Below, piece after piece: positions 59,401 to 64,000 of a DNA stretch of 64,000 nt. The notes beneath the pieces are model-generated. The model had not been told where the DNA came from. It was given only the letters and a program-made list of their open reading frames with translations, and made no database searches. The first letter of the stretch is position 1, and the number at the start of each line of letters is the position of its first letter. The position numbers were made by a program, and so were the translations under genes. The stretch spans positions 248,001 to 312,000 of the forward strand of contig MU623345.1 of the NCBI GenBank assembly GCA_025201765.1, given 5' to 3'. The stretch is from Daldinia sp. FL1419 (lineage: Eukaryota; Ascomycota; Sordariomycetes; Xylariales; Hypoxylaceae).

Positions 59401-60556
59401 GGTTGTTTTTTTTTAGAAAAAATATATAGTACGGCTCGGTCGCACTACAATGGTGAGAGCTACCAGAGGACTCGAAGGAAGCTTCAGTTAGACGACCAGA
59501 CTTAAAAAAGAAAGATCACCTAGTGGATTTGAAGCCCAAGTGTTTCTTGTGCCTTTACACCGAAATGTTAATTATGGTCGTTGGGATGTTCCGACGCAGA
59601 GCAAGTAATAAGGTGAATGAAGCAATTTCACTGCTTGATCTTTTAGTTCAGTGCCTAGCTAACAGGTATATTTTAGTTCAAAGAATGTTTCGACTACATA
59701 GTATCTAAAGAATTGGAATGTGGCTGATGGGGCTGGAAAGAGATTGCATCTAACCAGTCTATTCATATATACGGATACAGGCCTCCATCCGAATCGGATT
59801 TGTTACCTAGGTAGGTTAGGTACTAACTACATATACAATAGATCAGCCATTCAAAAAAGTAATTAGTAAATGCTACTATTTCATTTGTATAACAAGGTGT
59901 AGGATTCTTTCAGGTATCTTAACTAGAATTTATAACAGTTATGGTTCGCCGAAGAATGCGAGAATTGTTTAAGATTACTACCTAATACTCCTTTACCCGA
60001 TAGGAGGTATTTTGAATGCTGTGATTACTGCGTATATGTACTTCACTTCTTCAAACCAGCCTTGGAAGTAAAGTGTAAATTATCCAACATCTCCATTTGC
60101 AGTACCTCCCCTTCCCCCAAATAAAAAAAAAAGGTAATTAGGTCTTTCCTGTTAATTTCCAGGTTGGTACTTGCCCTGAATATGATGTATGACGCCACCA
60201 TGCTCTCTAGATTCTTGAGGCACGTAAGGTACTAACCTGTAATTTTACCTAGGTGTGGAGAGCTAGGTTTTAAGTGGGTCGGCTAGATAGCAGATAGCTT
60301 AGATAGCACATCACACAAACGCACTACAACGGGAAAGTTTTAAAGCACACAAGGCACAAGGTAGGTAGCAGCTACCTTAAAATTTGTCTCAATTTGTCGC
60401 GTGTGGAATAAACATGGGTCCGAGCTGCTGCGACTCTCAATTCTATCCTCAACACTGCCAGGTGCCCCTCTAGGCCCACCTTACGTACTGCTCTAAACAT
60501 TTCTTTTTCATCCAATTCTACCTGAAAATTTCAACAACAAACTCAAGTTGCCCACC
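59401..60556. promoter_or_regulatory. Divergent spacer between PRP5 and the HMG-box gene
   Basis: This 1.16-kb region holds both promoters. TACCTAGGTA lies at 59804-59813 and ACCTAGGT at 60247-60254. The ORF at 59523-59708 has no motif. The last 60 bp before 60557 are pyrimidine-rich and end in the CACCATGC start context. Confidence 0.4.
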
Positions 60557-61661
60557 ATGCTGTCGTCGGTAGGACGTGCCGCCGTTAGGCGATTGGTTTC
60601 TATGCCTGTCACTACAGCACCCCGTCGCATTGCCGTCTCATGGCCCCTTACCCATACAATTAAATATAGTCGCGGCTTCATTCAAGGTTTTGCGACTGCA
60701 GGGCGTCCAAAAGGTACTGCTACTAAGAAGACTGCCACAACTTCTAAGGATACCGATTCTACCAAGACTACCAAGTCTACCAAGGCTTCTGCCAAAGAAA
60801 CCTCTGCTAGAGGAAAGTCTAAGAAAGCGACGACTACTAAGGCCAAAGCCACTACGTCCGCTGCTTCCGGGACCGGGGCCCGAGGTGCGAAAAAGAAGGC
60901 GTTGTCACCTAGCAAGAAAGCAGTCCTTGAAAAAAAGGAGCTCAAAAAGACTGCACTATATGGCGAACCAAAGCACCTCCCTGAACGACCTTGGACCGTA
61001 TATATATACGAGCAAACCAAGGATAAGAATGTGCAGCCGCCGGAACTTCGAACGATTATGAAAGGTATATCTGAGGCTTTCAAAGCCATGTCCGCTTCTG
61101 AGCGTCAGGTTAGTGATCTATCATAATACTGTATGCACATATGGCTTATGTTTTAATGATTATTAGCGTCTCGAAAGCATCTGTGACCAAAACAAGGCCA
61201 AGAATGAAGCCGCATATACATCTTGGGTAGAGACCTATACTCCCAGCCAGATTCAGGCCGCCAACCGAGCTCGTCAAACTCTAAAGAAGAAATACGGCTT
61301 CCCTCCCAAGGCAAACCTGAAGCTCATCCGCGACAAGCGTATTCCTAAGCGACCCTCTAACCCCTACTCCCTCTTCACAAAGGCACGATGGGCTTCTGGA
61401 GACTTTACGGGCCATCGCTTCGGTGAAGCCGCCAGGGAAATCTCAAGGGAGTGGTTGAGAATGTCGGATGTGGAACGTCACGTAAGATTGCCTCATACAC
61501 TCTTATTTTGATTATCATTAAAACTGACTGGCCTATAGGCATATGAGGACCTTGGAAAGGCCGCTCGGGAAGACTATGAGAAGATGTACGAGGCGGTCAT
61601 GGACCACAAGCCCGCCGCCCGACGCACCAGGAGGGCCCGCAACGCGGTACCATCCGAGTGA
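60557..61661 (+). CDS. Mitochondrial HMG-box DNA-packaging protein (Abf2/TFAM-like, two boxes)
   Basis: Fungal homologues coat and compact mtDNA in the nucleoid. Exons 60557..61108, 61167..61481 and 61539..61661 (introns 58 and 57 nt) give 329 residues. The ATG at 60557 has context CACCATG. The N-terminal 50 residues are Arg/Ser/Thr rich without acidic residues (presequence), followed by a very long Lys/Thr/Ser/Ala low-complexity stretch. HMG box A is divergent and runs from about 136 to 225 (RPWTVYIYEQTKDKNVQ to ANRARQTLKKKYG). Box B from about 240 begins IPKRPSNPYSLFTKARW and ends near the C-terminal Arg-rich tail. Two boxes plus a presequence fit the mitochondrial group rather than nuclear HMGB. 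The precise orthologue is inferred. Confidence 0.85.
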
Positions 61662-62194
61662 TGCGGGATCTGTCTACCACCTGTTACCTACCTAGGTATT
61701 GATACATGAATGAAATCAGGTAGTTACTAGTCGCGTAATAAGTTTCTCCCTTATGGCAATGTAGGTCAGGAAGGAAAGATGGCTGGGAGATTGGTCGGTC
61801 TGTCCAATAATTCTCATTCTGTCTTGCGGCAAACGCAAGTATCCGTCACATTCATTTCGGGACGATGCAGTGACTTGACCGTGGCTATTCGTTTGGCACG
61901 GGCTGTACTTGTAGATAGTCCGTTTTACCTCGTAAGATTTACTCGCATCTCCTAACCGAAAAGAGCTATCCAGAGATCCCACGGTAGCGATAGTGAGGAT
62001 TAGCAGGATCGTATTAATATGGAGCAAGAGCTTCTGCTGTGAATAATGTTGGCAATTCAAATTCTAGCTCTCGCGAAATATATCTCTTAGAAGATATCCT
62101 ATTCCATGCGCCAAACACCGTAAATGCTAGTACCCCTATCTAATTTCCAAACGTTTAGGCTTGGGTACCGGTAGACAAGATGCCGTTATTGGTA
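61662..62194. other. Convergent 3' region
   Basis: This 533-bp spacer sits between the HMG-box gene and the next - strand gene. TACCTAGGTA is at 61689-61698, about 28 bp past the HMG stop codon. No gene was seen; the ORF at 61716-62060 (-) has no motif. Confidence 0.5.
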
Positions 62195-63586
62195 TCATTC
62201 TCGTGTTTGCATTACAACAACCGGAATACCTTCGCCATCAATCCAGGAGCTGCCCGTATACAGAATCCTTCGCTGGCTAGCTAAGTATAACAGCAAGTAG
62301 ATATGCGCCGTTACCAAGCCCCAACAGTAAACTCGGAGACGCTGGAACTCTCTATCCCTCTTGCACCAAACGCCCCATCCCGCGACGCCAGTTCCGACGT
62401 AGTTTGCGAGGTACGCCCAGGCGTCGTGTTTGAGCTGCGGGTCCCACGCCGAGCAATCGACGAGCCAATACCCGCGTTCGGAAGGGCGCAGGTCGCGTTT
62501 GCTTTCCTTGGGCCGATACCGCCTCGGAATATCTAGGTCTCGGGCTAGGCTCTCGAGTCCGGGCGTAATGAAGGTTTGCGGATCTACTTGTGCTACCGAA
62601 GCGGGAGGGCCCGGCGCACGGAGTTCTAGGCTGTCGTACGTGTACCCGTGGTCGCGCAGGAAGGTCACTGTTAAGAACGACGACTTCTGTCCCGAGGATA
62701 CCCTTGGTCCCATGTCGCTGACTGCTCTCGAGAGCGCCCGGGTGTCTTTCTCGAGAGCATCTGTTTGGTGTCGCTTGGCGGGCGGCGGCTCCGAATCGGC
62801 TCTATTTGTAGATGAGACGTCTGAGGATCGTATCAGGATTGTCTCCTCGACGATATTGTCACTGGAAACGTCATCCTGGGCATATCTCGTGCTAAGCAAC
62901 TCCGCAGGTAGATTCTTAGATAATCCCTCGGGACCAGGGTGAGGGTCGCACGGGGGTGTACATGGTATTACGGATGGCGTATATGAAGTTATGAGGGGGA
63001 TGGGATTATCCTGGGAACGAGGGGGATTTGACCTCTGAGAGCTACTGGGAAGATAATCGATACCGCCACGCTGGAGGACGGTATTTTGGGACGACGAGGG
63101 CGAATCGAACCGTTGAAGGTAGTGTTCCAGGATTCTCGTGGGAGACGTAAAAGAAGAGATGTGGATGGGATTCCCTACGTATGAATCTTGGACCTCACTG
63201 GATGGTGTTTGCCATGGTGATTGCGCTACCGGCAATATAGTCTCCTCATTAGTACTTGGAGGTTCATCTTCTACTATCCGCTTCGCGAAGACGCGTGGCG
63301 ACCCGGCATTGTCAAGAACACTATCGAATGAAGCTTGAAGCGACCTGTAGGTACCAAATGGCTCACTCGACTGCGTACCTGTGACGAATTCTGGTATAGG
63401 GGCTTGCTGGGTCCCCAGTTTATCGGTGACATCCACAATTGAACAATTCGGGTCAAGGAAATCGATATTGGTAGCGGATTGAAAAGTTATATAGGAAGTA
63501 GCAAGAGATCGATACCAAGCATCATCAACTGCCCTACTTGGAGCTCCGATATGGATCAAGATTTCCACGTTCGCCTGTTGTTCCAT
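62195..63586 (-). CDS. Conserved fungal protein of unknown function
   Basis: This is a single exon of 463 residues. The N-terminal part (VEILIHIGAPSRAVDDAWYR, YITFQSATNID) looks folded. The middle 200 residues are Ser/Pro rich and disordered with several (S/T)P sites. The C-terminal third looks folded again, with ESLARDLDIPRRYRPKE, then RGYWLVDCSAWDPQLKHDAW, a Trp/Gly-rich patch (GTGVAGWGVWCKRD) and a hydrophobic helix (GLVTAHIYLLLYLASQRR) before the end. I know no function and cannot place the family; a fungal-specific protein seems likely. The start ATG at 63586 is the first available and the frame is long enough to be real. Confidence 0.7.
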   Translation of the reverse strand: MEQQANVEILIHIGAPSRAVDDAWYRSLATSYITFQSATNIDFLDPNCSIVDVTDKLGTQQAPIPEFVTGTQSSEPFGTYRSLQASFDSVLDNAGSPRVFAKRIVEDEPPSTNEETILPVAQSPWQTPSSEVQDSYVGNPIHISSFTSPTRILEHYLQRFDSPSSSQNTVLQRGGIDYLPSSSQRSNPPRSQDNPIPLITSYTPSVIPCTPPCDPHPGPEGLSKNLPAELLSTRYAQDDVSSDNIVEETILIRSSDVSSTNRADSEPPPAKRHQTDALEKDTRALSRAVSDMGPRVSSGQKSSFLTVTFLRDHGYTYDSLELRAPGPPASVAQVDPQTFITPGLESLARDLDIPRRYRPKESKRDLRPSERGYWLVDCSAWDPQLKHDAWAYLANYVGTGVAGWGVWCKRDREFQRLRVYCWGLVTAHIYLLLYLASQRRILYTGSSWIDGEGIPVVVMQTRE

Positions 63587-64000
63587 TTTATACTACCACA
63601 CCCATATTTGTTGAGCTGCCCAGGTGCATTCAAGCGGATACGTGAAGTGGCCCAACCAAGAACGTTCAAGCGTTTTAAGTGTTTAAGCGGTGAAAATATT
63701 GAGCGTTGAACGAAGGATCTTGACCGTTAATTCTATGCGATGTGGCTGGATGAGGACCGTAATTCTGTTTAACAAGCCAACCAGCTAGAAGATGCTTACT
63801 TTGTAGGTGAGCAATAGGTAAACACTCTGGCACTTATTAATTGAGATACGGTAACTAAAAATGGACTAGAAGATTGGTTGGCTTTGCGCATTTCAATTCG
63901 CGTCTCTCTTATACGTAGTTCCATTGGCAGGTTAATAATGTATACTGGGTGACGATGAGGAATTAAGATTTTTGGTGGGGGAACCAATGAAGATTAAAAC
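63587..64000. other. Upstream region at window end
   Basis: This 414-bp end of the window is the promoter side of the 63586 gene. Short CAAGCG-type words occur at 63625-63690 (TTCAAGCG, TTTAAGCG). No gene was seen. Confidence 0.5.

Noticed and set aside
1..64000. Secondary-metabolite cluster, CRISPR array or complete transposon
   Set aside because: No PKS, NRPS, terpene, transposase or reverse-transcriptase signatures and no regularly spaced repeats were seen. The genes are housekeeping.

Overview
This window is nuclear DNA from a filamentous ascomycete (Pezizomycotina). The gene families and protein style suggest a Sordariomycete, but the exact order is a guess. The evidence is short spliceosomal introns (47-286 nt, GT..AG, often with a CTAAC/CTGAC-like branch site), typical fungal orthologues throughout, one gene every 2-3 kb on both strands, and no operons or Shine-Dalgarno sites. 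I rebuilt exon structures by reading frame, splice signals and protein continuity. They are predictions without transcript support.

Layout. 1.4-10.8 kb: NOP14 (ribosome biogenesis, -), a membrane-anchored protein of unknown role (+) and a CLIP-170/Tip1-type microtubule plus-end protein (+). 12.5-25 kb: alpha-mannosidase AMS1 (+), mitochondrial MutS MSH1 (+), ribosomal stalk protein P0 (-) and a mitochondrial PPR protein (-). 25.5-35.8 kb: ORC3 (+), an unassigned ORF, a GC-rich orphan gene (+), proteasome ubiquitin receptor RPN13 (-), ribosomal eL6 (+) and dipeptidyl peptidase III (-). 35.8-40.7 kb: a gene-poor stretch with simple repeats. 40.7-49.5 kb: gluconokinase (+), branched-chain ketoacid dehydrogenase E2 (-), ATP10 (+), Golgi SNARE GOS1 (-) and ribosomal uL29 (+). 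49.5-64 kb: AT-rich spacer, a C2H2 zinc-finger regulator resembling the zinc-responsive Zap1/ZafA group (-), a small N-myristoylation-type protein (+), the DEAD-box splicing helicase PRP5 (-), a two-HMG-box mitochondrial nucleoid protein (+) and a conserved protein of unknown function (-).

The genes are almost all housekeeping. Themes that recur are translation and ribosome assembly (NOP14, P0, eL6, uL29), mitochondrial maintenance (MSH1, HMG protein, PPR, ATP10, BCKDH-E2), and protein or glycan turnover (RPN13, DPP3, AMS1). No polyketide or NRPS cluster, intact transposon, CRISPR array, tRNA or rRNA gene was recognised.

The most unusual signals are not genes. An 8-bp palindrome, ACCTAGGT, occurs at least 16 times and only outside coding exons. 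PRP5 carries two introns of exactly 54 nt that are stop-free and in frame, so retention would insert 18 residues each time. Some ribosomal protein genes have coding micro-exons of 3, 7 and 9 nt. DPP3 has two in-frame starts that could route it to mitochondria or cytosol.
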